Below, piece after piece: positions 15,256 through 23,805 of a stretch of 52,616 bases of DNA. Where the stretch lies: assembly GCF_945873775.1 (NCBI RefSeq), contig NZ_CAMCEC010000018.1, forward strand, positions 1 through 52,616, read 5' to 3'. The notes beneath the pieces were generated by a model. It worked only from the letters and a program-made list of their open reading frames with translations. It ran no database searches and was not told the origin of the DNA. Source of the DNA: an uncultured Treponema sp. Its GTDB lineage: Bacteria; Spirochaetota; Spirochaetia; Treponematales; Treponemataceae. A program made the position numbers and the translations under genes. The stretch's first letter is position 1. Each line of letters begins with the position of its first letter.

Positions 15256-17682
15256 ATGCAATACGGATATTTTGACGATGAAGCCAAAGAATACGTTGTT
15301 ACACGTCCAGACACACCGACTTCCTGGAGTAACTATCTTGGCTCAACTGAATATGGAGCTGTCATAACAAACAATGCCGGTGGCTACGGATTCTACAAGT
15401 CTGGAGCGCAGGGAAGATTTATGCGCCTTAGATTCAATTCAATTCCAACGGATCAGCCTGGCCGCTATTTTTACTTGCGCGACATGGAATCCGGAGACTA
15501 CTGGTCAGCTTCATGGCAGCCTGTAGGAAAACCTTTGGACAAATTTAAAAGCGAATGTCGCCACGGAACCGCATACACAAAAATCACTTCTGAATACGAA
15601 GGAATCAAGTCTGAAACGAAATACTATGTTCCGCTCGGACAAACATTTGAATACTGGCGTTTAAAAGTTACAAACACCGGCAGCAAAAAACGCAAGCTCC
15701 GCGCATTCAGCTACTGCGAATTTTCAAATCAGTGGAACACGACGCAAGACCAAGTAAATTTGCAGTATTCAATTTTCATTGTTAAGGGTGAAAAATCCGC
15801 GCCAAATATGCTGCGTTATTCAATACACGAAAATCTTTATATTCAGCATCAGAAAAATCCAGCGGTCAACGACTACATGAGCGAATGGATGGCTCTTGCC
15901 GGCGCGCCAATGACAGGATTCGACATAAGCCGTGAAGCATTTATCGGAACTTACGGAAGCTACAAAGAGCCAGCGGCAGTTTTAAAAGGCGAATGTTCAA
16001 ATTCAGAAGCGTTCGGAGACAATTCTTGCGGAACAGTTCAGGCTGACCTTGAATTGAATCCGGGAGAAACAAAAGAAATCATGGTTCTCCTTGGAATCGG
16101 AGACGCAAATGTTGAAGGCAAGAAAACTGTAGAAGAATTTGGAACATTTGAACGCGCAGATAAAGAATTTAAAAAGCTTGTAAAAAACTGGCATTCAAAG
16201 CTAGACAGTTTTTCAACAGTTACGCCAGACGAAGACATAAACCACACAGTGAATATGTGGGGACTTTACAACTGCCTTATAACATTCGCCTGGTCAAGAG
16301 CAGCATCTTTGGTTTACAACGGAGAACGCGACGGACTTGGCTACAGAGATTCAGTTCAGGATATTCTTGGAGTAAGCGCGGCAATTCCACAGGAAGCAGA
16401 AGAACGTCTTGTTCGGCTTTTAAGCGGACAGTTCTCAAACGGAGGAGCATTACCTGTAATCAGCAAGGATTTTGAAGCCGGAAAACAAAAAATGATTCCA
16501 GCAGAGGAATTCCGCTCAGACGATTGCCAGTGGTTCTTTAACGCAGTGCCTTGTTTTGTCGCAGAAACTGGAAACTTTGATTTCTTTAACCGCGTAGTTC
16601 CTTATGCAGACAAAGGCGAAGCCACAGTTTACGGACATTTAAAGCAGGCTCTTTTGTTCAACCTTGAGCGCATGGGAAAAGACGGACTTCCATGCGGACT
16701 TCTTGCCGACTGGAACGACTGCCTTAAGCTTGGCTACCATGGAGAAAGCCTTTTTGTTGCATTCCAGCTTAGACTCGGACTTACAACTTATACCGATATT
16801 TCAAAACGCCTCGGAAAAAATGACGAAGCTGAATGGGCTTTGAGCGAGCGCAAAAAGCTCGATGAAAACATCCAGAAAAAATGCTGGGATGGAAAATGGT
16901 TTATCTGGGCAATCGCAGAAGACGGAACAGTTTACGGAACTCAGTCAATCGAAGAAGGACAGATTTACTTCAACACGCAAGTATGGTCAGTTCTTTCAGG
17001 AGCGGCAACTCCAGACCAAGTAAAAACCTGCCTTGAATCTGTAAAAGAAAAACTTGCAACACCTTATGGACTTATGCTTTGCGCGCCGCCATTTATCTAT
17101 GCAAGCCGCGACATAATGAGCTCAGTTGTATATCTTCCGGGAATCAAAGAAAACGCCGGAATTTTCAACCACACTCAAGGCTGGGGAGTTATCGCTGAAA
17201 TCATGAACGGAAACGGCGACAGAGCTTATGAATATTGCAAAGCCGCGCTTCCAGCCGCATACAACACAAAGGCAGAAATCCGCCAGAGCGAGCCTTATGT
17301 TATCGGTCAGACAACTTATTCTACATATTCAAAGCGTCCGGGCAACACAAGAGTTTCATGGCTTTCTGGAGCTGCAACTTGGAACTATTATTCAATCACG
17401 CAGTATATGCTTGGAATTCGCCCGCAGTACAACGGACTTTTGATTGATCCGTGCATTAAGCATGACTGGGACGGATTTAAAGTTGAACGTCGCTGGAGAA
17501 AAATGAATCTTCACATTGAAGTTAAAAATCCTTCGCACATTTCAAAAGGAATTGAATATATTGAAGTAGACGGAAAACGCATAAATTCTTCTACAATTCC
17601 AGCTGAAATTCTAAAAGACGGAAGCAAAATAATTGCCGTAATGGGCAAAAATGCGCTTTCTGTAGAAAACGAGCGTATGTAA
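15256..17682 (+). CDS. GH94 glycoside phosphorylase (cellobiose phosphorylase type)
   Basis: GH94 enzymes cleave beta-linked disaccharides with phosphate to give a sugar 1-phosphate, saving ATP. The 808 residues match the usual length. The N-terminus YGYFDDEAKEYVVTRPDTPT is typical of cellobiose-phosphorylase entries. The ADWND motif at residues 484-488 holds the acid aspartate of the (alpha/alpha)6 barrel. GGAG lies 7 bases before ATG 15256. No signal peptide, so it is cytoplasmic, consistent with ABC import of intact disaccharides. Divergent from the importer operon across a 283-base control region. Laminaribiose, chitobiose or other beta-disaccharides remain possible substrates. Confidence 0.9.
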   Translation: MQYGYFDDEAKEYVVTRPDTPTSWSNYLGSTEYGAVITNNAGGYGFYKSGAQGRFMRLRFNSIPTDQPGRYFYLRDMESGDYWSASWQPVGKPLDKFKSECRHGTAYTKITSEYEGIKSETKYYVPLGQTFEYWRLKVTNTGSKKRKLRAFSYCEFSNQWNTTQDQVNLQYSIFIVKGEKSAPNMLRYSIHENLYIQHQKNPAVNDYMSEWMALAGAPMTGFDISREAFIGTYGSYKEPAAVLKGECSNSEAFGDNSCGTVQADLELNPGETKEIMVLLGIGDANVEGKKTVEEFGTFERADKEFKKLVKNWHSKLDSFSTVTPDEDINHTVNMWGLYNCLITFAWSRAASLVYNGERDGLGYRDSVQDILGVSAAIPQEAEERLVRLLSGQFSNGGALPVISKDFEAGKQKMIPAEEFRSDDCQWFFNAVPCFVAETGNFDFFNRVVPYADKGEATVYGHLKQALLFNLERMGKDGLPCGLLADWNDCLKLGYHGESLFVAFQLRLGLTTYTDISKRLGKNDEAEWALSERKKLDENIQKKCWDGKWFIWAIAEDGTVYGTQSIEEGQIYFNTQVWSVLSGAATPDQVKTCLESVKEKLATPYGLMLCAPPFIYASRDIMSSVVYLPGIKENAGIFNHTQGWGVIAEIMNGNGDRAYEYCKAALPAAYNTKAEIRQSEPYVIGQTTYSTYSKRPGNTRVSWLSGAATWNYYSITQYMLGIRPQYNGLLIDPCIKHDWDGFKVERRWRKMNLHIEVKNPSHISKGIEYIEVDGKRINSSTIPAEILKDGSKIIAVMGKNALSVENERM

Positions 17683-17686
17683 AATA

Positions 17687-17727
17687 ATTAACTAACGATA
17701 GTTGTATTAAAACTATCGTTAGTTAAT
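17687..17727. repeat. Perfect 16-bp inverted repeat between GH94 and pyrE
   Basis: ATTAACTAACGATAGT (17687-17702) pairs perfectly with 17712-17727 across a 9-base loop. It could end the GH94 transcript, but no clean T run follows. A related hairpin with the same words lies at 36316-36345, so it may be a dispersed element. Confidence 0.7.
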
Positions 17728-17767
17728 GGCATTAATTTTCAAACTAACCAATTCAAGGAAATTTCTT

Positions 17768-18454
17768 ATGGAACAATACAAAAAAGACTTTATAGATTTT
17801 ATGGTTGAATGCAACGTGCTTAAATTCGGCTCATTTACACTCAAAAGCGGAAGAAAATCTCCATTTTTTATGAACGCAGGAGCATACACAACAGGAAGCC
17901 AGCTTGCACGCCTCGGAGAATTCTATGCAAAAGCAATCCACGATAATTTTGGAGACGATTTTGATGTTTTGTTTGGACCAGCATACAAAGGAATTCCTTT
18001 AGCCGTAACAACAGCAATCGCGTACCACAGCCTTTATGGAAAAGAAATCAAATACTGCTCAGACAGAAAAGAAGAAAAAGATCACGGCGCAGACAAAGGC
18101 TCTTTGCTAGGATACAAAATTCAAGACGGCGACCGGGTTGTTATAATAGAAGACGTTACAACTTCCGGAAAGTCAATTGAAGAAACTTACCCAAAAATCA
18201 AAGCACAGGAAACAGTCTCAGGCGGAATAAAAATTGTAGGCGAAATTGTAAGCTTAAACCGCATGGAAAAAGCTCCCGACAGCACAAAAGCCGCCCTCGA
18301 TGTCATAACAGAAAAATACGGATTTCCTGCACGTGCAATAGTTTCAATGGCAGATGTTGTTGAATGCTTATACACAAATGGCGACAAAAAAATCATTACT
18401 GACGAAATAAAAAAAGAAATTGACGCATATTACAATGAATGGGGCGCAAAATAA
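17768..18454 (+). CDS. pyrE: Orotate phosphoribosyltransferase
   Basis: Transfers ribose-5-phosphate from PRPP to orotate in UMP synthesis. The PRPP-binding signature is visible as VVIIEDVTTSGKS near residues 121-133, and the N-terminal SGRKSPFFMNAG motif is typical of PyrE. The start is ATG 17768 with AAGGAAA upstream; the frame continues 42 bases further up into the inverted repeat, which is unlikely to be translated. The length, 228 residues, is normal. Its stop abuts the TTG start of the btuF-like gene with no gap, linking pyrimidine synthesis and a metallo-cofactor transporter in one transcript. Confidence 0.93.
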   Translation: MEQYKKDFIDFMVECNVLKFGSFTLKSGRKSPFFMNAGAYTTGSQLARLGEFYAKAIHDNFGDDFDVLFGPAYKGIPLAVTTAIAYHSLYGKEIKYCSDRKEEKDHGADKGSLLGYKIQDGDRVVIIEDVTTSGKSIEETYPKIKAQETVSGGIKIVGEIVSLNRMEKAPDSTKAALDVITEKYGFPARAIVSMADVVECLYTNGDKKIITDEIKKEIDAYYNEWGAK

Positions 18455-19297
18455 TTGAATTTTCAAGTTAAAAAATTAAAATTCTTTGCATTTTTCGCAT
18501 TAATTTCAATCTGTACCCTTTTATCATTGGGTGCAGAAGATAAATTTTCACCGCAAAAAATAGTATGCCTTTCACCTTCAGGGGCAGAAATATTATGCGC
18601 CTTAGACAGTTTTGACAAAATAAAAGCAAGAACAGACTACTGCGACTACCCGGAAGAGTTAAAAAAATTGCCTTCAGTTGGCGGATTCGACGGAAAAACT
18701 TTAAGCATTGAAACAATACTGGCATATTCCCCGGATTTTGTTTACGGCTCGCAAGGAATGCACGATTTTTTGAAAAAGCCCCTTGAAAATCTAGGCATAA
18801 AAGTTTTTTTAAGCAACGCCGCAAACGGAATTTCCCAGACAAAGCAAGAAATCCTTTATATTGCAACTCTTCTTGAAAAACAGATTGAAGGGAAAAAAAT
18901 CGTCGAACACATAGAACAGCAGATAAATTCTGTACCCAAATCTGCTCCCATAAAAACTGTTTACTACGAAGTCTGGAATGAACCTTTTATGACAGCAGGA
19001 AAATCTTCTTTTATAAATGAGCTTTTAGAAGCAGCAGGCTACAAAAATGTATTCGATTCAATAAAAGAAAGCTATCCAATGATAAGCGAAGAATCAATTA
19101 TCGCAAGCCAGCCACAAATAATAATCTTGCCAGATGCAAATGACATAACCCCGCAAGATATAAAAATGCGCCGAGGCTGGAACAAAATACCGGCTGTAAA
19201 AAACAATGCAATTTTTACCATAAATGCTGATTTAATTTCAAGGCCAGGTCTTAGAATAGGAGAAGCTGTGCTTGCATTAAGCAAACTGACAAATTAA
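18455..19297 (+). CDS. Periplasmic binding protein of a cobalamin/siderophore-type ABC importer (BtuF-like)
   Basis: Captures a corrinoid or iron chelate for the adjoining permease and ATPase. The signal peptide (MNFQVKKLKFFAFFALISIC onward) probably ends near LGA-ED. The mature part has the two-lobe pattern of the BtuF/FhuD family: IVCLSPSGAEILCALDSFDKI, YCDYPEELKKLPSVGGF and SPDFVYGSQG. The start is TTG, directly after the pyrE stop. No lipobox is present. Three-gene order binding protein, permease, ATPase is intact. Cobalamin is the best guess from the YCDYP and VGGF segments, but heme or siderophore cannot be excluded. No cobalamin riboswitch can fit upstream. Confidence 0.82.
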   Translation: MNFQVKKLKFFAFFALISICTLLSLGAEDKFSPQKIVCLSPSGAEILCALDSFDKIKARTDYCDYPEELKKLPSVGGFDGKTLSIETILAYSPDFVYGSQGMHDFLKKPLENLGIKVFLSNAANGISQTKQEILYIATLLEKQIEGKKIVEHIEQQINSVPKSAPIKTVYYEVWNEPFMTAGKSSFINELLEAAGYKNVFDSIKESYPMISEESIIASQPQIIILPDANDITPQDIKMRRGWNKIPAVKNNAIFTINADLISRPGLRIGEAVLALSKLTN

Positions 19298-19305
19298 AGC
19301 ATTAA

Positions 19306-20274
19306 ATGAAAAAAGCCTCACTGTTTATAATATTAGCAGCAAGCATATTTTTCTCTTTAATTTTTGGAGCTGAGCAAATAAAGGTTACAGAACTATTCTG
19401 TAATGGTGACAGTTTTTCCAAAATAATATTTTTTAACATAAGGCTTCCACGCACAATTCTTTGTCTTATCGCAGGCATAACGCTAGCTGGAAGCGGCTCT
19501 GTATTTCAGCTGTTTTTTAGAAATCCGCTTGCAGAACCCGGAATAATGGGAGTTTCATCTGGCGCAACATTAGGCGCAGTCTTAGCTTCTTGCATAGGAA
19601 TTTTCAATACAACTTTTTTTTCGTCCTTGCAGCTCGGCTCTTTTTTAGGCGCGCTTATATCTGGAATCATTGTAATAGCCATTGCCGGGAAAAAATCACC
19701 GTCAACACTGTTGCTTTGCGGAACTGCGCTTGGCACACTGTATTCCGCATTCAGCTCAATTTTACTTTCTTTAAATGACAGGCAACTTCATTCTATTTAT
19801 ATGTGGATGTTAGGAAGCTTTAGCGGAAGAGGCTGGGAAGAAATTTTGTTTATTCTGCCACCATTTTTGGGTGCAGTTGCAATCTTTTGCCGTTGCATAT
19901 TCAAGCTGGACATTCTTTCCTGTGGAGAAATAAATGCCATTTCACTAGGGCTTTCTGTAAAAAAACTTCAGCTTATAATTTTAATTTCTGGAGCTCTTGC
20001 AGTTTCTGCGGCAGTATGCGCTGGCGGCACAATAGGATTTGTAGGCTTGATTGCGCCTCATATAACACGAAAAATTTTTGGAGCAAAGGCAAAAACTGTA
20101 GTTCCTCTTTCAATGGTTACAGGCGCTTCAATCCTGCTTATTTCTGACACCATTTGCAGAACCGTAATCGCACCGGCAGAACTTCCAGTGGGTACAGTTA
20201 CAGCAATACTTGGCGCGCCATTTTTTATTTCACTTTTGTTTTCAAAAAAAAGAGGTACAGAATGGACGAACTAA
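19306..20274 (+). CDS. FecCD/BtuC family ABC permease
   Basis: Membrane subunit of the corrinoid/iron-chelate importer. The 322 residues are largely hydrophobic, about ten helices as in BtuC. Family motifs include RLPRTILCLIAGITLAGSGS, FFRNPLAEPGIMGVSSGA and GTIGFVGLIAPHITRKIFG, the last being the ATPase contact. It begins 8 bases after the binding-protein stop and overlaps the ATPase start by 13 bases. Confidence 0.92.
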   Translation: MKKASLFIILAASIFFSLIFGAEQIKVTELFCNGDSFSKIIFFNIRLPRTILCLIAGITLAGSGSVFQLFFRNPLAEPGIMGVSSGATLGAVLASCIGIFNTTFFSSLQLGSFLGALISGIIVIAIAGKKSPSTLLLCGTALGTLYSAFSSILLSLNDRQLHSIYMWMLGSFSGRGWEEILFILPPFLGAVAIFCRCIFKLDILSCGEINAISLGLSVKKLQLIILISGALAVSAAVCAGGTIGFVGLIAPHITRKIFGAKAKTVVPLSMVTGASILLISDTICRTVIAPAELPVGTVTAILGAPFFISLLFSKKRGTEWTN

Positions 20275-21032
20275 AAGTGCGCAACCTCAATGCCGGCTGG
20301 AATAAAAAGCAAATTCTTTTTAACATAAATCTTTCTATAAAAAAAGGAGAATTTGTCTGCCTTTCAGGGCCAAACGGAAGCGGAAAATCAACATTGCTTT
20401 CAATAATGGCAGGGGTACAGACAGAGCCAGTTTTTGGAAACATAAAAGAATCTGTACCCATTTCTTGCCTTACCATAAGACAAAGAGCAAAAACTGTATC
20501 CTATATGCAGCAAAAAGAATTTCCTGTCTGGGATTACAGTGTAAAAGACATTGTTCTTACAGGAAGATTTCCGCATACAAACTTCACTGGATTCTATTCA
20601 AAAACTGACTTTTATGCGGCAGACAAAGCCATAGAACAGCTTAATATAGAAAATTTGACAAGCAAAAGCATTCTGGAACTTTCAGGCGGAGAATTTCAAA
20701 AGGCCAGAATTGCAAGAGCTATTGCGCAAGAAACAGATTTCATGCTTTTAGATGAGCCAGTAGCCGGACTTGATTTTACTTACCAAGAGGAGCTTTTGTC
20801 CCTTTTAAAATCAATTGTAAAAGAAAAAAATACTGGAATTCTTATTTCAATTCACGACATAAACACAGCCGCAAGGTTTGCACAAAAAATTGCGTTGCTC
20901 CCAAAATTCAAGCCTTGCATCTATGGAACTCCAGAACAAATAATGACAAAAGAAAATCTTTCCGCAGCATATAATGCAAACATAGAAATCTGTACCCATC
21001 CAGTTTACAAAACACCTTTGGCAGTCTTTTAA
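20262..21032 (+). CDS. ABC transporter ATP-binding protein (BtuD/FhuC type)
   Basis: Energises the adjacent permease. The 256 residues contain Walker A GPNGSGKST, signature LSGGEFQKARIARA, Walker B FMLLDEP and the H-loop ISIHDIN. ATG 20262 is chosen because AGAGGT lies just before it and the protein then starts at the normal MDELKVRNLNAGW; the open frame further upstream lies inside the permease gene. It ends the pyrE-btu-like operon. Confidence 0.93.
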   Translation: MDELKVRNLNAGWNKKQILFNINLSIKKGEFVCLSGPNGSGKSTLLSIMAGVQTEPVFGNIKESVPISCLTIRQRAKTVSYMQQKEFPVWDYSVKDIVLTGRFPHTNFTGFYSKTDFYAADKAIEQLNIENLTSKSILELSGGEFQKARIARAIAQETDFMLLDEPVAGLDFTYQEELLSLLKSIVKEKNTGILISIHDINTAARFAQKIALLPKFKPCIYGTPEQIMTKENLSAAYNANIEICTHPVYKTPLAVF

Positions 21033-21041
21033 AAAACGCTC

Positions 21042-21070
21042 TTGGTAAAAAACAGAAAATCCGCTAAAAT
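21042..21070 (+). promoter_or_regulatory. Promoter of the RluA-type gene, leaderless type
   Basis: TTGGTA (21042-21047), a 17-base spacer and TAAAAT (21065-21070) end 6 bases before ATG 21077. No Shine-Dalgarno is present. Confidence 0.5.
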
Positions 21071-21076
21071 ACTTTT

Positions 21077-21823
21077 ATGAAAACAACTCCAAGCTACACA
21101 GTAATTTACAGCGACGATGAAATTGTAGTGCTGAATAAAAAAAGCGGACTTTTAGTTGCCGCAGATAGATATGATGCTGAAGCTCCACGGTTGGATCTTC
21201 TTGCTGAAAAAGAATTCGGAAGCCTTTTTGCAGTGCACAGAATTGACAAGGACACAAGCGGAATTGTAGTTTACGCAAAAACTCCAGAAGCCCACAGAAA
21301 TATTTCAATGCAGTTTACAGAAAGAACTGTAAAAAAAACATATCATTGCCTTGTAAACGGGCATCCAACTTGGAACAATTTTACTGTGGATCTTCCGCTT
21401 CTTCCAGATGGAGATGACAGGCACAGAACTGTAATCAACAAGAAATTTGGAAAACCGTCTGTAACTTATCTTGAAGTTGCGGGAAACTGCGGACCTTACA
21501 CTTGGATAAAGGCGTTTCCAAAAACTGGAAGAACCCATCAAATCCGCGCGCATCTTCAGTCCACGGGATTTCCAATTGTATGTGATCCGCTTTATTCAGG
21601 AAATCAAAAACCTGTCCGGCTTAGCGACATCAAGCGAAAATGGAACGGAGATGTTTATGAAGAACGTCCGCTTTTAAACAGGCTTGCGCTTCATGCTTAT
21701 TCAATTGAAATTACGCATCCAAAAACAGGCGAGCAAGTTGTTTTTACAGCTCCTTATCCAAAAGACCTTGACGCAGTAAGAAATCAACTTGCAAAAATTT
21801 TCAAAGTAGATCCTCTAGCATAA
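21077..21823 (+). CDS. RluA family RNA pseudouridine synthase
   Basis: Isomerises uridine to pseudouridine in rRNA or tRNA. The catalytic aspartate sits in HRIDKDTSGIVVYAK (near residues 56-70), and the later KTGRTHQIRAHLQSTGFPIVCDPLY block is characteristic. The 248 residues begin directly with the catalytic domain; no S4 RNA-binding domain is seen. It is monocistronic with a promoter that ends 6 bases from the ATG. RluA versus RluC/D target choice cannot be read from the sequence. Confidence 0.9.
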   Translation: MKTTPSYTVIYSDDEIVVLNKKSGLLVAADRYDAEAPRLDLLAEKEFGSLFAVHRIDKDTSGIVVYAKTPEAHRNISMQFTERTVKKTYHCLVNGHPTWNNFTVDLPLLPDGDDRHRTVINKKFGKPSVTYLEVAGNCGPYTWIKAFPKTGRTHQIRAHLQSTGFPIVCDPLYSGNQKPVRLSDIKRKWNGDVYEERPLLNRLALHAYSIEITHPKTGEQVVFTAPYPKDLDAVRNQLAKIFKVDPLA

Positions 21824-21894
21824 AAAACTTAAAAAAAATTTATGCGATTCCTAAAAAACTATGATAAAATATAAAAAATAACAGGAGGACAAAA

Positions 21895-22545
21895 ATGAAA
21901 AAATACATAACTATAAGCCGTGAATATGGCAGCGGCGGACATACAATCGGAAGTATCGTGGCAAAAGAACTTGGAATTCCTTTTTACGATAACGAAATAA
22001 TTGACCTTGCAGCAAAAGATTCCGGACTTCATCCTGATTTTATAAAAAAGAATGAGCAAAACATTTCTTCTGGCTGGCTTTACACGCTTTTGCTTGGAGC
22101 AAGTTACGCCACACCGGGAACAGGCACAATGCATCTTGGAATGAACTCCGCAACATCAGCAGCTCCTCTTGCCGACCAAGTTTTCAATGCGCAAAGAAAC
22201 GCAATTATTCAGCTTGCAAAAAAAGGACCTTGCGTTATTGTCGGACGCTGTTCAGATTATGTTTTGCGCCACTGTGAGGAAATCGACAGAAAAGATATTT
22301 TGAATATTTTTATTTATGCGCCGCTTGCTGACAAAGTTAAGTACGCAATAAAAACAAAAGGACTTGATCCTGCCACAGCGGAACGCGATGTAAAGCTCAT
22401 AGACAAAAGAAGAGCAAACCATTACAACACATTTACAGAACGCACTTGGGGAAATAGAGCGCACTACGATATGCTTATAAACAGTTCTCTCCTCGGAATG
22501 GAAAAAACTGCGCAGATGATTGCACAAATTGCAAAGGAATCATAA
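21895..22545 (+). CDS. Cytidylate kinase-like family protein
   Basis: A P-loop protein of the group related to CMP kinase. The nucleotide loop is SREYGSGGHTIG (residues 8-19), typical of this group and different from true CMP kinase. Further motifs are IVGRCSDYVLR (about 115) and the C-terminal RRANHYNTFTERTWGNRAHYDMLIN block. AGGAGG lies 7 bases before the ATG, so this gene has a conventional leader, unlike several neighbours. The substrate is not known. It overlaps the converging gene by 6 bases. Confidence 0.87.
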   Translation: MKKYITISREYGSGGHTIGSIVAKELGIPFYDNEIIDLAAKDSGLHPDFIKKNEQNISSGWLYTLLLGASYATPGTGTMHLGMNSATSAAPLADQVFNAQRNAIIQLAKKGPCVIVGRCSDYVLRHCEEIDRKDILNIFIYAPLADKVKYAIKTKGLDPATAERDVKLIDKRRANHYNTFTERTWGNRAHYDMLINSSLLGMEKTAQMIAQIAKES

Positions 22546-23805
22546 CCTGATTCTTACAGTCTGAATACGACGGGCGCTTTGATCTTCAACAATGAAAAGT
22601 GTCCCGTCTTTTTTATATACAGAGCCTACAGCCGGAAGCTCGTCAAACCGCTCAAGAAGCCAGCCGCCTAAAGTATCAAAATTTTCACTTGAAAGATTCA
22701 TGTAAAGCACATTATTCAAATCGTCAAGTTTCATGTCTCCAGGAACAAGAAATTCATTCACGCCAACAAGTGTTATGCGTTTTTCAGGAGGAACATCCGC
22801 CATTCCATGCTCATCTGTAATTCTTCCAAAAACTTCGTGCAGAATATTGTCCAAAGTTACAATTCCAGTCATTTCACCATATTCATTTACAGCAACTGCA
22901 AAATTGTTTTTTTCCGCCTTGAATTTCTTTAAAAGCTCAATTGCGCTTAAAGTCTCCGGCACAAAAAGAACCGGCCGCATACACTGGCGAACAAAATCCT
23001 TGCAAGAACAAATTTTTTTATCAGCAAAAAGAACATCCTTAAAATAGAGCACGCCAACAATTTCTTCACTGTCATTCTTATAAACCAGAATTCTTGAGTA
23101 GCCGGTTTCTTCAAAAATTTTTATGACATCTTCAAAAGAATCCGCCTCATAAATATGGCGCACAAGGGAACGATGCCGCATTATATTGTGAACGCGCAAA
23201 TCAGAAAATTCAAAAATCCGCTCAAGCATTTTGCGCTCGTCCTGCTCCAGCGTGCCTTCGTTTTCCCCGATTGCAATAAGCGCTTTCAGTTCTTCTTCTG
23301 TAATCAACGGACGTTTTGCCTTTATAAGTTTTTTTTCAAGAAAGTCAAGAAGCTTTGTAAACTGAAAGAAAAGCCAGATTACAGGAAAAAATATTTTCTG
23401 AATAATCAGAATCGGAACTGCGGAATTTTGCGCCACAGTTTTCTGATTAAAGCTCGCAAACGTCTTTGGAATTATTTCAGCAAAAACAATAACTAAAATT
23501 GTAATTGCGGCAGTGGCAAAAGAAACATATTCCGCCCCGAAAACTTTTATTGCAAAAGCCGTAGCAATTGAAGAGTTCAGTGTGTTTACAAAATTCGTTC
23601 CTATTAAAACTGTTGAAATAAGCTGATCAAGCTCCGATTTTATTTTGTAAACTCTTATTGAATTTTTTGCGTTTTCCTTGAGCATTTGCCTTACAGAAAT
23701 TCTTGAAATGCTGGTAAACGCAGTTTCTGTCGCTGAAAAAAATGCGCCCAAAAACAAAAGAAATGCAATTGCAAAAAGATTCAAAAGAATATAAGGCACG
23801 CTCAT
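22540..23805 (-). CDS. Hemolysin-family CNNM/CBS-pair membrane protein (second copy)
   Basis: A CNNM (DUF21) transmembrane domain with about four helices (residues 1-145), two CBS domains (about 195-320) and a C-terminal CorC/HlyC domain (about 340-420). Members are linked to magnesium or cobalt efflux; the name hemolysin is historical. Its ATG overlaps the stop of a paralogue by 4 bases, and GGAG lies upstream. The two share about the same length (421 and 424 residues) and domain order, so they arose by tandem duplication and may form a heteromer. Confidence 0.9.
   Translation of the reverse strand: MSVPYILLNLFAIAFLLFLGAFFSATETAFTSISRISVRQMLKENAKNSIRVYKIKSELDQLISTVLIGTNFVNTLNSSIATAFAIKVFGAEYVSFATAAITILVIVFAEIIPKTFASFNQKTVAQNSAVPILIIQKIFFPVIWLFFQFTKLLDFLEKKLIKAKRPLITEEELKALIAIGENEGTLEQDERKMLERIFEFSDLRVHNIMRHRSLVRHIYEADSFEDVIKIFEETGYSRILVYKNDSEEIVGVLYFKDVLFADKKICSCKDFVRQCMRPVLFVPETLSAIELLKKFKAEKNNFAVAVNEYGEMTGIVTLDNILHEVFGRITDEHGMADVPPEKRITLVGVNEFLVPGDMKLDDLNNVLYMNLSSENFDTLGGWLLERFDELPAVGSVYKKDGTLFIVEDQSARRIQTVRIRL

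Noticed and set aside
15122-15367. Small plus frame before GH94
   Set aside because: It overlaps the control region and the GH94 start in another frame and has no ribosome-binding site.
18440-18460. Cobalamin riboswitch before the btuF-like gene
   Set aside because: The gene starts directly after pyrE; there is no space for one.
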